64,000 nucleotides of DNA, taken from assembly GCA_050692055.1 (NCBI GenBank), contig JBOGTC010000075.1, positions 1 through 64,000 of the forward strand, written 5' to 3'. A program made the translations under genes and the position numbers. This document shows, in pieces, positions 16,642 to 25,470 of the stretch. Below the pieces are notes generated by a model that was not told where the DNA came from, did not search any database, and was given only the letters and a program-made list of their open reading frames with translations. Every line of letters begins with the position of its first letter. Position 1 is the first letter of the stretch. Source of the stretch: JBOGTC01 sp050692055. GTDB lineage: Bacteria; Chloroflexota; Limnocylindria; QHBO01.

Positions 16642-17565
16642 GTGCCATCTCAATCCCGACCGCTGTACGGCGGCCAGGCGCTCGTCGAGGGCGTCCTCAT
16701 CCGCAACGCAGACCGCTGGGCCGTGGCCCTGCGCCGGCCTGACGGCGAGATCCACGCGTACGCGGGAGATCTTCCGACCGTGAGCGGCCTCTGGACGAGG
16801 CCGTTCCTGCGCGGGCTCCGCGGCCTGGGCGTTCAGTTCCGGGTTGGGATGCGTGCGCTGGTGGAATCGTCGACCATGGCCAGCGCCGGTGAGATACGGC
16901 CGCTGCCGAGGCTCGCCATGGCGTCGATGGTCGCCACCAGCGTGGTGATCGGCCTCCTCATCTTCACCGCGCTGCCGCTGATCCTCACCGCACGGGATGC
17001 GAGCGTCGAGCCGACGGTCGCCCAACGGCTCTCCGAAGGCATGGTCAAGACCGGGCTGCTGGCGGTCTACGTGATCGGTATCACGCGCGTGCCCAGCTAT
17101 CGGCGCATCTTCAGCTACCACGGCGCGGAGCACATGGCGGTCGCCTGCGCCGAAGCGGACAGGCCGATGACGATCGAGAACGTGGCCTCCTTCAGCCCCG
17201 CCCACCCTCGCTGCGGCACCGGCTTCATCGTCATCCTCGCGACCGTCGACACCTTCGTGCTCGGCGTCCTTCCGCGGTTCGGTGAGGCATTCGACCTGGC
17301 GCTGCGTATCGGCTTCCTGCCGATCACGGCGGCGATCGCGTACGAGCTGCTGCGCTGGGGCTCGCGGCAGCGAGGCGTCGGCTTTGGGCTCAATCGGTTC
17401 GGGCTGCTCAGCCAGCGCCTGACCACCGCCCATCCGGATCGCGGGCAGATCGAGGTGGCGATCGCCGCGCTCGAGCTGTGCCGGGCACCGGCAAGGGCCG
17501 GCACCAGCGGGGAGGCCGTCAGCGCCGCGCCGTCGGAGCCCGCAACGCAGTTGGCGCAGGTCTAG
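16642..17565 (+). CDS. DUF1385 (YqhQ-like) integral membrane protein
   Basis: The 307-residue protein opens with the family signature YGGQALVEGVLIRNADRWAV (9-28) and later has SYHGAEHMAVACAEADRP and AHPRCGTGFIVI, both conserved in DUF1385. Four or more transmembrane helices are visible (about 95-115, 133-150, 195-215, 225-245). Its molecular role is unknown. The GTG at 16642 follows gagg. It converges with the HTH membrane protein gene, overlapping it by 4 bp. Confidence 0.85.
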   Translation: MPSQSRPLYGGQALVEGVLIRNADRWAVALRRPDGEIHAYAGDLPTVSGLWTRPFLRGLRGLGVQFRVGMRALVESSTMASAGEIRPLPRLAMASMVATSVVIGLLIFTALPLILTARDASVEPTVAQRLSEGMVKTGLLAVYVIGITRVPSYRRIFSYHGAEHMAVACAEADRPMTIENVASFSPAHPRCGTGFIVILATVDTFVLGVLPRFGEAFDLALRIGFLPITAAIAYELLRWGSRQRGVGFGLNRFGLLSQRLTTAHPDRGQIEVAIAALELCRAPARAGTSGEAVSAAPSEPATQLAQV

Positions 17566-18659
17566 GGGGAGCGAGCGCCGAAGCCGCCTGCTGCCGCTTG
17601 GCGGATCGATCCCTCCCGCTTCCGGCGCGCGCGCACCACGAGATAGGCGTGCATCAGTTCGCGCACGTCGTCCTCGTGCAGGTCGTCATCGTTGAGGAGC
17701 GCCGCTTCGACGCGTCGGGTGGGCAGGATCGGCAGGTCCGAAAGCCGATCGAAGTAGTCGGCCGCATCGTCGACGTTGGCCACCTCGCGCAGCGCATGGG
17801 CGAGCTTGGCCGCGGTCGCCAGCGTCGGTGTCCGGTCGCCTGTCAGCAGGCGCGATATGGTCGAGTGATCCACCCCGGACAGGGCGGCGAGCTGACGCTG
17901 GGTCATCCGCCGCTCACGTAGCCGGCGTCGCAGCCAGATGTTGAAGACGATGGCGCCGGCCCAGCCACCCCCCGCCCGCCCGAACTCGACTGCCACCGCC
18001 ACTCCCGAGACGACCTTGGAGCCGGCGACGACGATCGCGACCTCCGGCGAGACCGGATCGATGCGCACCATCGGTGGTGGAACCCAATCCAGCGAGAGAC
18101 CGATCTGCGAGTCCTCGGCTTCGGCCACCTCTACCGCTTCGGCCTCCGGCGAAGGCTCAGGCAGCGGCGCGGGCTCGGGCTCCGGGGCTTCGGCGGCGGC
18201 CGGCGGCGGCGAGGAAGAGAGGCTCGAAGGGGCGACAAGCCCGCTGGACGTGGACTGAGCCGGCAGCGGCTCGCTCGCCGACTCCTCCGAGGTCTCGGGC
18301 CGCGGGGCCGTCGGCGTTGGGGCTTCAGCCGAAGTTGAGTCGTCGGAAGATGCCACCGGGTCGGCTGCCAGCTCATCATCGACCACCAGGTCCGCCGGCT
18401 CGGCGCTCGGCGACGGCTCGGTCGAGGGCGACGGCTCGGTCGAGGGCGACGGCTCGGTCGATGGCTCTGGCGTTGGCGAGGCCGACGACTCCGGCTCCGG
18501 CGAGGCCGATGGCTCGGATTCCGGGGACGCCGACGGATCGCCGGGGGGCTGAAGCTCCGGGGTTACCTCAACCTCACCAGGGGTAGTGGCCGCCGCCGCG
18601 GGTGCGAAAGCGATGCCCAGCGACAGGGCGAGCGCCCCGGCGACGGCCATCCGCCGCAT
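17562..18659 (-). CDS. Signal-sequence, Pro/Ser/Glu-rich protein with C-terminal XRE HTH
   Basis: Using the ATG at 18659 gives 365 residues. Order of parts: a signal-like N-terminus (RRMAVAGALALSLGIAFAPA); about 170 low-complexity residues including tandem EPSPST units; a moderately hydrophobic stretch (VAIVVAGSKVVSGVAVAV, about 207-224); then an XRE helix-turn-helix (RRRLRERRMTQRQLAALSGV, STISRLL) and a charged tail. An HTH on the far side of an exported segment is unusual and implies a reversed-topology membrane regulator. A composite of two genes is possible but I see no frameshift. Confidence 0.65.
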   Translation of the reverse strand: MRRMAVAGALALSLGIAFAPAAAATTPGEVEVTPELQPPGDPSASPESEPSASPEPESSASPTPEPSTEPSPSTEPSPSTEPSPSAEPADLVVDDELAADPVASSDDSTSAEAPTPTAPRPETSEESASEPLPAQSTSSGLVAPSSLSSSPPPAAAEAPEPEPAPLPEPSPEAEAVEVAEAEDSQIGLSLDWVPPPMVRIDPVSPEVAIVVAGSKVVSGVAVAVEFGRAGGGWAGAIVFNIWLRRRLRERRMTQRQLAALSGVDHSTISRLLTGDRTPTLATAAKLAHALREVANVDDAADYFDRLSDLPILPTRRVEAALLNDDDLHEDDVRELMHAYLVVRARRKREGSIRQAAAGGFGARSP

Positions 18660-18900
18660 GGCGCCCAAGGTTCGGAACGGGCGGATGGATGTCAGAGGAA
18701 TCGAGTCGCGGTGCAACGCAGGAGCCCCATGTCGAGCCGATCGGAGCGGGTACGGGAGTGGCGCCCATCATCCCACAGATGCGCCGGCCTGCCTAGCCAC
18801 ATGTCGCGACGAAAAGGCCATGCCGGTCCTGCCCGCTTCCCATTGACAGCGGACCTGGACCAGCGGCTAGGCTGCCGTGACGTTGCGGGTGGGACCCGAC

Positions 18901-19395
18901 ATGAAGCTGTCATCGCTTTTCCACGCGGACCCCGAGCAGGACGTTGCCGAGCCGGCCGCGCCTCCGTTGGAGCCGATCCGCCTCCTCTTTCCCGATGCCC
19001 AGCTCTCCGGCTGGGTCCAGCCCAACGGCGAGCGCGTCACCGACATGCTCCAGCACGGAGGTCCGCTCCGGTTTCTGCCGGCGGGAGCACGCCCCGACGC
19101 GTGGGAGCTCATGGAACCCGCGGATCTGCAGGTCGTGGTACCACCACCGCACGTCAGCCTGCCGGAGCGCCGCGTGCACCGCCAGCGTCACGAGGTCTTC
19201 GTCCGCATCGGCTCCTACGTCGTCACCGGGACGGCCCACCTGTTGCCGGGCGAGGAGAACGATCCGTACCTGCGCGCCTCGCGGCAGTACCTGCCGATCA
19301 CCGATGCGATCCTGTCCGTAGAGGGATATACGCCCGAAGTCCTGGAGACGGTGATCGTGAACCTGAAGCGCGTGGACGAGTTCGAGGTGATCTAG
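18901..19395 (+). CDS. Hypothetical protein (DUF6812-like)
   Basis: The 164-residue soluble protein has two similar halves: PIRLLFPDAQLSGWVQPNGE followed by a DMLQ segment, and VFVRIGSYVVTGTAHLLPGE followed by a YLPITDA segment. They suggest a duplicated small beta domain. The composition is acidic with no membrane segment. I tentatively associate it with the uncharacterised DUF6812 group from memory of its pattern. It is convergent with the VOC gene, 3 bp apart. Confidence 0.6.
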   Translation: MKLSSLFHADPEQDVAEPAAPPLEPIRLLFPDAQLSGWVQPNGERVTDMLQHGGPLRFLPAGARPDAWELMEPADLQVVVPPPHVSLPERRVHRQRHEVFVRIGSYVVTGTAHLLPGEENDPYLRASRQYLPITDAILSVEGYTPEVLETVIVNLKRVDEFEVI

Positions 19396-19398
19396 GCT

Positions 19399-19785
19399 CT
19401 ACCCCGGGCGCCTCATGCTCTCGGGCGCCGGCTCCCACAGCTCGAAGCGGTTACCCTCGGGATCGGTGGCCCATCCGAAGCGCCCCACGCCCTCCATCGT
19501 CTCCAGCTGGTCGTCGACGGCCACCCCGGCGCCACGAAGCTGGGTCAGCATCGCATCCAGGTCGCGGACGCGAAAGTTGAGCATCCACTGCTGCTCGGGG
19601 CGGCCGAAGTAATCGGTATCGACGTCGAACGGTGCGAACACGGTGGGGCCCTCCTCCTGCCACCATGTCTCGTCACTCTCCTCGGCCATGGGGTTGATGC
19701 CGAGGTGCTCCCAGTACCAGCGGGAGAGGCCTGGCGGATCCTTTGCGCGGAGGAACGCTCCGCCGATGCCGGTGACTCGTTCCAT
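19399..19785 (-). CDS. VOC family (glyoxalase/bleomycin-resistance fold) protein
   Basis: The 128-residue single-module VOC protein shows the paired beta-alpha-beta-beta-beta pattern: GIGGAFLRAKDPPGLSRWYW at the start and GWATDPEGNRFELWEP at the end, with the usual C-terminal metal-ligand Glu in the FELWEP strand. The substrate is unknown. It is cytoplasmic and transcribed alone. Confidence 0.82.
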   Translation of the reverse strand: MERVTGIGGAFLRAKDPPGLSRWYWEHLGINPMAEESDETWWQEEGPTVFAPFDVDTDYFGRPEQQWMLNFRVRDLDAMLTQLRGAGVAVDDQLETMEGVGRFGWATDPEGNRFELWEPAPESMRRPG

Positions 19786-19829
19786 TGGTTACAGATTAGC
19801 AGTGGACCACCCTTGCGCCGGGGTGTCGA

Positions 19830-20009
19830 TCAGAAGGTCGTTCGCCTGCTCGGCGCTCGGCCCAGCGCCATGAAGCTCACGGTCGCGATCAACGCGATCG
19901 CCAGGATGCCCAGGCCGATGAAGGCCGGCGACAGCGCGAAGCTGGCCGCGATCATGAGGTGGATGCCGATCGCGATGATGGTCCCCGCGAGATAGCTGGC
20001 TGCCCGCAT
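19830..20009 (-). CDS. Small two-helix membrane protein (59 aa)
   Basis: The ATG at 20009 follows ctggag at about 8 nt. Two hydrophobic helices (SYLAGTIIAIGIHLMIAA and FIGLGILAIALIATVSFM) are joined by a short loop, with a basic tail. No family is recognised. Longer upstream frames add polar residues without a ribosome binding site. Confidence 0.55.
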   Translation of the reverse strand: MRAASYLAGTIIAIGIHLMIAASFALSPAFIGLGILAIALIATVSFMALGRAPSRRTTF

Positions 20010-20181
20010 CGGTTCATCTCCAGGCTGGGAAGGTTTGGTGCGAACAGCGTCGCTCGACGGCGATGCCCGGCGCATCGTGCGATTGGGCCACGCCCGCTAC
20101 GTCATTCGTCCCGCTGGTTGCGCGCGATTCGCTAGGCTGTACGGCGGGCAAGCCCTGTCACACGAAACGGAGGAGTCTGGC

Positions 20182-20610
20182 ATGAGCTTCGATGTCCTGG
20201 GTGAGCTGAACTGGCTCGCCGTGATCGTGGGAGCACTCATCTACTTCGCGCTCGGTGCGCTGTGGTACTCGCCCATCCTGTTGGGCAGGCAGTGGCAGCG
20301 ATCGATCGGCTGGGACCCGGAGAAGGCGCCTCCGGAGATGAATCCCTTGACCTACGTCGTCCCGCTGCTCGCGTACCTTGTGATGGCGGTGGCGATCGGC
20401 CTGCTTGCCGCGTCGACCGGCACCGACGAGATCGGCGAGGGCGTGACGCTGGGGGTCGTGGTCGCCATCGGTCTGTCGCTGATGCACACGCTGGTCGACG
20501 CGACGTTCGATCCGAACAAGCCGCATCCGTGGGTGTGGTTCTGGATCAACGGCACGTACCACGCGATCGGCCTGATGATCGTGGCTATCGTCGTCTCGAT
20601 CTGGCGCTGA
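20182..20610 (+). CDS. DUF1761 family membrane protein
   Basis: The 142-residue protein has four predicted transmembrane helices. Features typical of DUF1761 are LNWLAVIVGALIYFALGALW at the N-terminus and the W-rich C-terminal turn HPWVWFWINGTYHAIGLM. The ATG at 20182 lies 6-7 nt after acggaggag. The function is unknown. Confidence 0.8.
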   Translation: MSFDVLGELNWLAVIVGALIYFALGALWYSPILLGRQWQRSIGWDPEKAPPEMNPLTYVVPLLAYLVMAVAIGLLAASTGTDEIGEGVTLGVVVAIGLSLMHTLVDATFDPNKPHPWVWFWINGTYHAIGLMIVAIVVSIWR

Positions 20611-20662
20611 CGCCTATCGGCTCAGTCGTCCTCGCAGCATCCGAGCATCACTCGCACGCCGA

Positions 20663-21127
20663 CTAGCGTGGCCTGCGCGACAGCTCGTCGACCCACGCCT
20701 CCAGGCGGGGAAGGTGCTCGGCGTAGTGCTCCGGTCCCGCCTTGCGCACCCAGTACGAGGCAGCGGGGGTGATCTCGGGCAGCTGGGCCCAGGCCCGCAT
20801 CAGCTCGCCGTGGGCGGCGGCCGCCTGGAGATGGACCGTCTCGAGCGGGATGTCGCGCATGGCCGCGAGAAAGCGCTCGTTCTCCGCGTCGACGTCAATC
20901 TCGCCCTCGCGGTAGGTGCCGGCCGCGATCTGGCGCAGCATCGTCGCGCCGCGGGCCATCCAGGTCCCGATGTGGGCGACCGCGTCCTTGGCGGTCCAGC
21001 CCTCCTCGAAGTACCCGGGCTGCTCGGCAGCCTCGGGCGTGATGCGGTCGATCACGCCGTGCAGACGGTTCCAGGCCTCCGTCTCACCGGGCAGCTCCCG
21101 CTCTTCGGTCCGCATGTCCTGTGTCAT
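20663..21127 (-). CDS. DinB/maleylpyruvate-isomerase-like four-helix protein
   Basis: The 154-residue protein resembles the DinB/MDMPI_N helical bundle, with WTAKDAVAHIGTWMARGATM carrying the characteristic helix His, and GPEHYAEHLPRLEAWVDEL at the end. In actinobacteria such proteins are often thiol-dependent transferases, but no catalytic role can be assigned. The ATG at 21127 is one codon inside an alternative TTG start. Confidence 0.7.
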   Translation of the reverse strand: MTQDMRTEERELPGETEAWNRLHGVIDRITPEAAEQPGYFEEGWTAKDAVAHIGTWMARGATMLRQIAAGTYREGEIDVDAENERFLAAMRDIPLETVHLQAAAAHGELMRAWAQLPEITPAASYWVRKAGPEHYAEHLPRLEAWVDELSRRPR

Positions 21128-21172
21128 CAACCGATGGTATCCCTCACTGCAAATCCGCAGGTCTCAGCGCTC

Positions 21173-21868
21173 TCAGGCATCGGCGGACCAGATGGCGCGG
21201 TCGTGACCAAAGGCCACGCGATCGGGTCTGAGATCGAGAAGCCGTGGCAGCCACTCCGGCGTGCTCGGCGCGTCCGGGTAGCCTTCGCGCCGCAACTCCA
21301 GGGCGGTGACGGCACGGCCGAACGAGGATGCATCGCGGAAGCACTGGCCGGCCAGGAGCAGCCGGCCGGCATCGGTCTCGATGGCGACGCTCTGGTGGCC
21401 GGGCGAATGGCCCGGCGTCGGCACGACGCGGATGCCGGGGAGCGGCTCATGCTCCCCATCGCGCTCGTCGTATCGGCCGCCGTCCAGATCGAGCGCCTCG
21501 GGGATCGAGTAGTCGGGACCGCGGGCGGCGACAAGCTCTGCGGGCTGCACAAGGATACGGGCATCCGGGACGTGGACGTTGCCGCCGGCGTGATCGGCGT
21601 GCAGGTGGCAGTTGATGACGAGCTCGACCTGGTCGGGGCTGACACCGAGCCCGCCAAGGGCCTTGGCGATGGGGGTGCGGACGAACTTGAGCTCCTCGAC
21701 ATCGGCCTCCGGCAGGTTGTCGGCGATCCCGGTGTCGACGAGGATCGTTGCCTCGGGATGGCGGACCAGCCAGGCGTTCACCACCACCCGCTCGCCCGGC
21801 GCGTAGGACTCCGGCGCCAGGAAGCCGCCGAGGTGCATGCGGGTGACGACGGACTGCATGGCGATCAT
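21173..21868 (-). CDS. MBL-fold metallohydrolase (AHL-lactonase-like)
   Basis: The 231-residue metallo-beta-lactamase-fold protein has the HxHxDH motif in NCHLHADHAGG (His88, His90, Asp92, His93), then TPGHSPGHQSV and a final AFGHD. The pattern resembles AttM/AiiB lactonases and related hydrolases, but the physiological substrate is not evident. The ATG at 21868 overlaps the DedA stop (ATGA), indicating one transcript with the two upstream genes. Confidence 0.82.
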   Translation of the reverse strand: MIAMQSVVTRMHLGGFLAPESYAPGERVVVNAWLVRHPEATILVDTGIADNLPEADVEELKFVRTPIAKALGGLGVSPDQVELVINCHLHADHAGGNVHVPDARILVQPAELVAARGPDYSIPEALDLDGGRYDERDGEHEPLPGIRVVPTPGHSPGHQSVAIETDAGRLLLAGQCFRDASSFGRAVTALELRREGYPDAPSTPEWLPRLLDLRPDRVAFGHDRAIWSADA

Positions 21869-22536
21869 TCTGCGCGGAAGCGGGCCACGGTCACGGCCAG
21901 GCATGCCGGGCATGCGGCATCGGCCCACTCCGCGTACGGACGCGTGCCGTCGTGCCGCGCCCGTTTCGCTTGGGGCAGGGCGGCCCACGCGATGGCGCCC
22001 AGGATCGCCAGCACCGCCACGGCCGCGATCACGAGACCGATCCCGCCCGCGCTCGCAATCAGCTCGGTGGCCGACGCGCCGAGGACGTAGCCCAGCGCGA
22101 AGTGGCCAGCCACGAAGACACCGTTGCCGGCGACCAGGCCGGCCAGGAAGGTGGCGTACGGAATGGCGGCCACGCCGGCCGCGGCGATGGCCGCGATGCG
22201 GATGCCCGGCGTCATCCGCGCCAGCGCCACCCCGCGCGCGCCCGACCGGCGCAGCCGCACCGCAAGCACTTCGACGCGAGCCTCCCCCACGCCGATACGG
22301 GCCAGCCCCGCCAACAGCGGACCCCGAAAGATGCGGCGCGCGAGGAGGAACTGGACGCTGCCCCCTACATAGCCGACCGCCAGGATCACGGCCAGGGCTG
22401 CAACCGCCAGCGGCGGGTCGCCCGCGAGCGCCACCCCCGCGCCGATCACGAGGAGGTCGCCTGGAACCGGGATTGGAACGCCGGCCTCCTTGACGAGCAG
22501 GAGCGCCGCGAGCCCGCCGATCGCCACTGCGTCCAC
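21865..22536 (-). CDS. DedA family membrane protein
   Basis: The 223-residue protein has the DedA (SNARE-associated) core: GVPIPVPGDLLVIGAGVALA, ARMTPGIRIAAIAAAGVAAI and AGNGVFVAGHFALGYVLGAS, with about five membrane segments. DedA proteins are linked to undecaprenyl-phosphate or lipid flipping. The GTG at 22536 is chosen because it falls just after the upstream stop and removes an Arg/Pro-rich shadow. The basic C-terminal tail ends with CPAC. Confidence 0.8.
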   Translation of the reverse strand: MDAVAIGGLAALLLVKEAGVPIPVPGDLLVIGAGVALAGDPPLAVAALAVILAVGYVGGSVQFLLARRIFRGPLLAGLARIGVGEARVEVLAVRLRRSGARGVALARMTPGIRIAAIAAAGVAAIPYATFLAGLVAGNGVFVAGHFALGYVLGASATELIASAGGIGLVIAAVAVLAILGAIAWAALPQAKRARHDGTRPYAEWADAACPACLAVTVARFRAE

Positions 22537-22555
22537 CGGTTTGGCCCCGCTCCGT

Positions 22556-23152
22556 TCAGCCCGTGGCCCGAGCGCGGTCGAGCCCGCCCTTGAGGCTTCG
22601 GTACGCGGCGCGCAGCAGCTGGGCGACCTTGGGCCAGTAGGTCTGTCCGCGCCCGGCCGGCCCATCGGGGTCGGCATTCGCACCGCGGTCTCGGATCTCC
22701 GCGGCCAGGCCGCGAAGTCTGCCGGCCTCGGCCACGACGGCATCGGGCACACCGTAGAGCGCGCTGTACAGCGCGATGATCGCCTCGCCGGCGGCCGCCC
22801 CCGCGGTCTCCCCGATCTCTCGGCGTACGACCCACCATCGCAGCTCGCGGCGCGCGACCTCGCCGACGCGATCTGCCTCGACACCCAGGGCCTGATAGCC
22901 GCGCTCGATGTCGGGCAGGGATCGATCGTAGTCGCCGGTCGACCTGCCGAACCGGGACGCGGCACGGGCCAGCCAGAATGCGGCCGCCACGGCCTGCGGC
23001 CACCCGGCGCGCGCCTGCTCGCGGTTCACCAGGACGAGGAGAGCGAAGAGACGTGCCGGCTGCCTGCGGTAGTAGGCCTTCCACGCGCGCAGCTCCATCC
23101 GGGCGAGACGATCCGGTTCGAAGTCGCGCCCCCACTCGGCAGCAGGCGCCAT
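22556..23152 (-). CDS. Hypothetical protein (198 aa)
   Basis: I do not recognise this soluble, helix-rich protein. It begins MAPAAEWGRDFEPDRLARME, contains many Arg and Ala residues and a paired RELRWWVVRRE segment, and ends basic. It is the first gene of a three-gene unit with DedA and the MBL hydrolase, separated from DedA by 19 bp. Confidence 0.65.
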   Translation of the reverse strand: MAPAAEWGRDFEPDRLARMELRAWKAYYRRQPARLFALLVLVNREQARAGWPQAVAAAFWLARAASRFGRSTGDYDRSLPDIERGYQALGVEADRVGEVARRELRWWVVRREIGETAGAAAGEAIIALYSALYGVPDAVVAEAGRLRGLAAEIRDRGANADPDGPAGRGQTYWPKVAQLLRAAYRSLKGGLDRARATG

Positions 23153-23246
23153 GCGCGGATTATCAGAGCAAGGTCAACGGTCGGCATATCCGAAGCCGCG
23201 CGGGTGATTCTGGACGCTATGCCGCAGAGGAGTGTTGGGGCGAGCG

Positions 23247-23411
23247 CTACGCAAAGCCGCCGAAGTCGCCGCCGCCGAAGTCGCCGCCGCCGCCGAAGTC
23301 GCCGCCATAGTCGCCTGCGTCGACGTCACCGCCGGGATCGCCCTCGGCCGACCCGGCGTCGCCAGCTTCGGCATCGGCTCCGGAGTTGTCCTCGTATCTG
23401 AGCGGTCGCAT
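23247..23411 (-). CDS. Gly/Asp-rich small protein (54 aa)
   Basis: The ATG at 23411 directly abuts the TAG of the upstream lipoprotein gene, so translation is probably coupled. The 54 residues start MRPLRYED and turn into an acidic Gly-rich tail with three GGDFGG-type units before the stop. Such tails occur on membrane-associated TPM and similar proteins. The ccgaagtcg repeats in the plus strand are simply this coding pattern. No catalytic domain is present. Confidence 0.5.
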   Translation of the reverse strand: MRPLRYEDNSGADAEAGDAGSAEGDPGGDVDAGDYGGDFGGGGDFGGGDFGGFA

Positions 23412-24344
23412 CTACGGTGAGCTGACGGCCCGCGCCGACTCCACGACGAATTGGGCACGACACGCGAGCACCGACGCCTCCGGAGCGTCGCCGAAGGTGC
23501 AGCTCTGGGCCGCTGGATGATCGAATCGGCCGGTCACTTCCACCGACTGGCCGCGGGCCGGCATCACGACGCCGGATGCCGGATCGATCGCCAGCACAAG
23601 GCCCGGGCCGAAGAAGCCGGTGGCGGGGTCCAGCACGATGTGCTCATAGCCGAGGTTGCAGCCGATCCACGAGAGCTCGGACGGCACGTCAGGGCAGGCG
23701 CCACCCAGTCCCGCATCCTCGGGGATCTCCGGGTAGTAGCCCGCGACCGCGTGATCCGTTCCGCCGTAGCAAGCAAGATACGTGTACGTCTGGACCGAGT
23801 ACACGAAGTCATCCGTCAGCCCTGCGCTCGGCCATGGCGGGCAGTCGGGCTGGGTGGGCACCAGCCAAGAGTCACCATCGGCACCATCCGTCGCAGCCCA
23901 GCCGAACCAGGTCGGACACGCGAAGGGGTCGGTCTCGATCGGCGTGGTGCAGCCCGATGCCTGCGGCAGGCCGAGCCCGCTCAGCAGGTACCAGTCATAC
24001 CCGTCGGCGGAAACCGGTCCGCTCACCACGAATGAGCTGCTTCCGATTGCCAGCGTGCCGAGGGACTGGCCGGCGAGGCCCGGCTCCTCCCGAAGTCGCA
24101 GACCCTCGACGGTCGTCTGGGCCAACCCATCCACCGCAAGGGGGACCGGTGCGGCTGCTGGGCTCTCCGATGGCTCCGCCGACGGCAGTGCGCTCGCCGA
24201 TGGCGACGGCTCCGGACTGGACGAAGCCGGCGCCTCCGTGGACGGCGGTGGAGGCGATGGCTCGCTGTCTGGAGAGTCCGCGGCCGGGACCGCGGCACAG
24301 CCGGCCAGCAGTGCAATCAGCAGGATCGAGATGCCTCGGGACAT
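23412..24344 (-). CDS. Exported lipoprotein with SH3-like domain
   Basis: The 310-residue protein has a lipobox at LLAGC (Cys16), a Ser/Pro/Glu linker to about residue 68, then a bacterial SH3-like segment (GLRLREEPGLAGQSLGTLAI and YDWYLLSG). A Cys-rich C-terminal domain follows with eight or more cysteines, likely disulphide-bonded outside the cell. It probably binds cell wall. No enzymatic motif is visible. Confidence 0.75.
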   Translation of the reverse strand: MSRGISILLIALLAGCAAVPAADSPDSEPSPPPPSTEAPASSSPEPSPSASALPSAEPSESPAAAPVPLAVDGLAQTTVEGLRLREEPGLAGQSLGTLAIGSSSFVVSGPVSADGYDWYLLSGLGLPQASGCTTPIETDPFACPTWFGWAATDGADGDSWLVPTQPDCPPWPSAGLTDDFVYSVQTYTYLACYGGTDHAVAGYYPEIPEDAGLGGACPDVPSELSWIGCNLGYEHIVLDPATGFFGPGLVLAIDPASGVVMPARGQSVEVTGRFDHPAAQSCTFGDAPEASVLACRAQFVVESARAVSSP

Positions 24345-24438
24345 GAAACGATTCCCTTGCGAAATAGAGATGGGCGCACACTAGCAGCGAACACTGCGGT
24401 GGCAATGCGGTACCGGCTCCTCGGCTGGTGGAGCGGTC

Positions 24439-24540
24439 TTACGCTGGCGATTCCCAGGCGATCGCGGCGACCTCGACAGCCTCGGTGAGCCCCTTGAGCC
24501 TCAAGGTCTGGCGACCCTTGACCGAGATCGCGTCAAGCCG
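24439..24540 (-). pseudogene. Relic of a class III nucleotide cyclase C-terminus
   Basis: The minus frame ending at TAA 24439 reads GRQTLRLKGLTEAVEVAAI shortly before its stop. This matches the usual tail of class III adenylate cyclases (…LKGL.EPVEV…) and resembles the end of the intact cyclase at 40101-40904. No catalytic part remains upstream, where the divergent EamA gene begins. The assignment rests on about 25 residues and is tentative. Confidence 0.4.
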
Positions 24541-24555
24541 GACTACGATGGGAGC

Positions 24556-25470
24556 ATGCCAGCGCCGGCCCGGGCCGACCGGATCTCCCTCGCGACCTTC
24601 GCGGCGATCGCGCTGATCGGCGGCGGCAACGCGGTCGGCGTGGCCATCGCCGTCGATGAGCTCGATCCCGTCTGGGCCGCCGGGTTGCGCTTCCTCACGG
24701 CGGGCGCGGTGTTCGCGCTGATCCTGCTCGTCATGCGCATCCCGATTCCGCGCGGCAAGGCGCTCATCGGCTCCGCCATCTACGGGCTGCTCGGATTCTC
24801 CGCCGCGTTCGCGCTTCTGTCGTGGGGCCTGCAGGAAACGCCGGCCGGCACCGCCCAGACGATCATCGCCCTCGTACCGCTGCTGACGCTGTTCCTGGCG
24901 GTGGGGCACGGGCTCGAGCGCTTCAGCTTTCAGGCGGTCATCGGCGCCCTCCTGGCATTCGGCGGCCTGGTCTACCTGGTTGCCGACAGGATCGCCGTGG
25001 ACGTGCCGCCGATCTCGATGCTGGCGGTTGTCGGCGGCGCGGCATTCCTGGCCGAGTCCGGTGTCGTGCTCAAGCTCACGCCGCGCACGCACCCGGTGGC
25101 CACCAACGCTGTGGGCATGCTCGCCGGGGCGGTGGTACTGCTGGTGCTGTCGGCGGCCATCGGCGACGAATGGATCCTACCGTCGCAAGCGGACACGTGG
25201 GCGGCCATGGTCTTCCTGGTCGTCGGCGGCTCGCTCGCCGTGTTCGGCCTGTTCGTGTTCCTGCTGGGCCGATGGCAGGCCTCGTCGGTCTCGTACGTCC
25301 TGCTCGTCATGCCGCTGGCGACGATCGTGTACTCGGCGATCCTGACCGGAGAGCCGATCACGCCGGCCCTCTTCATCGGCGGCGCGATCATCCTCGGTGG
25401 AGTCTACATCGGCGCCCTGGCGCCCCGCCGCCGGGCCATGGCCTCCGAGGACGCGGCCACCTCATCCTGA
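24556..25470 (+). CDS. EamA/DMT-family transporter
   Basis: The 304-residue protein has ten predicted helices arranged as two EamA repeats. The first contains GLRFLTAGAVFALILLVM and SWGLQETPAGTAQTIIALVP, the second contains SSVSYVLLVMPLATIVYSAI and ends GGAIILGGVYIGALAPRRR. It is probably a drug/metabolite or amino-acid exporter of the inner membrane. The ATG at 24556 lies close behind ggag. It is transcribed alone. Confidence 0.87.
   Translation: MPAPARADRISLATFAAIALIGGGNAVGVAIAVDELDPVWAAGLRFLTAGAVFALILLVMRIPIPRGKALIGSAIYGLLGFSAAFALLSWGLQETPAGTAQTIIALVPLLTLFLAVGHGLERFSFQAVIGALLAFGGLVYLVADRIAVDVPPISMLAVVGGAAFLAESGVVLKLTPRTHPVATNAVGMLAGAVVLLVLSAAIGDEWILPSQADTWAAMVFLVVGGSLAVFGLFVFLLGRWQASSVSYVLLVMPLATIVYSAILTGEPITPALFIGGAIILGGVYIGALAPRRRAMASEDAATSS

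Noticed and set aside
23258..23310. Apparent ccgaagtcg microsatellite
   Set aside because: It is explained as codons of the GGDFGG tail of a small minus-strand gene.
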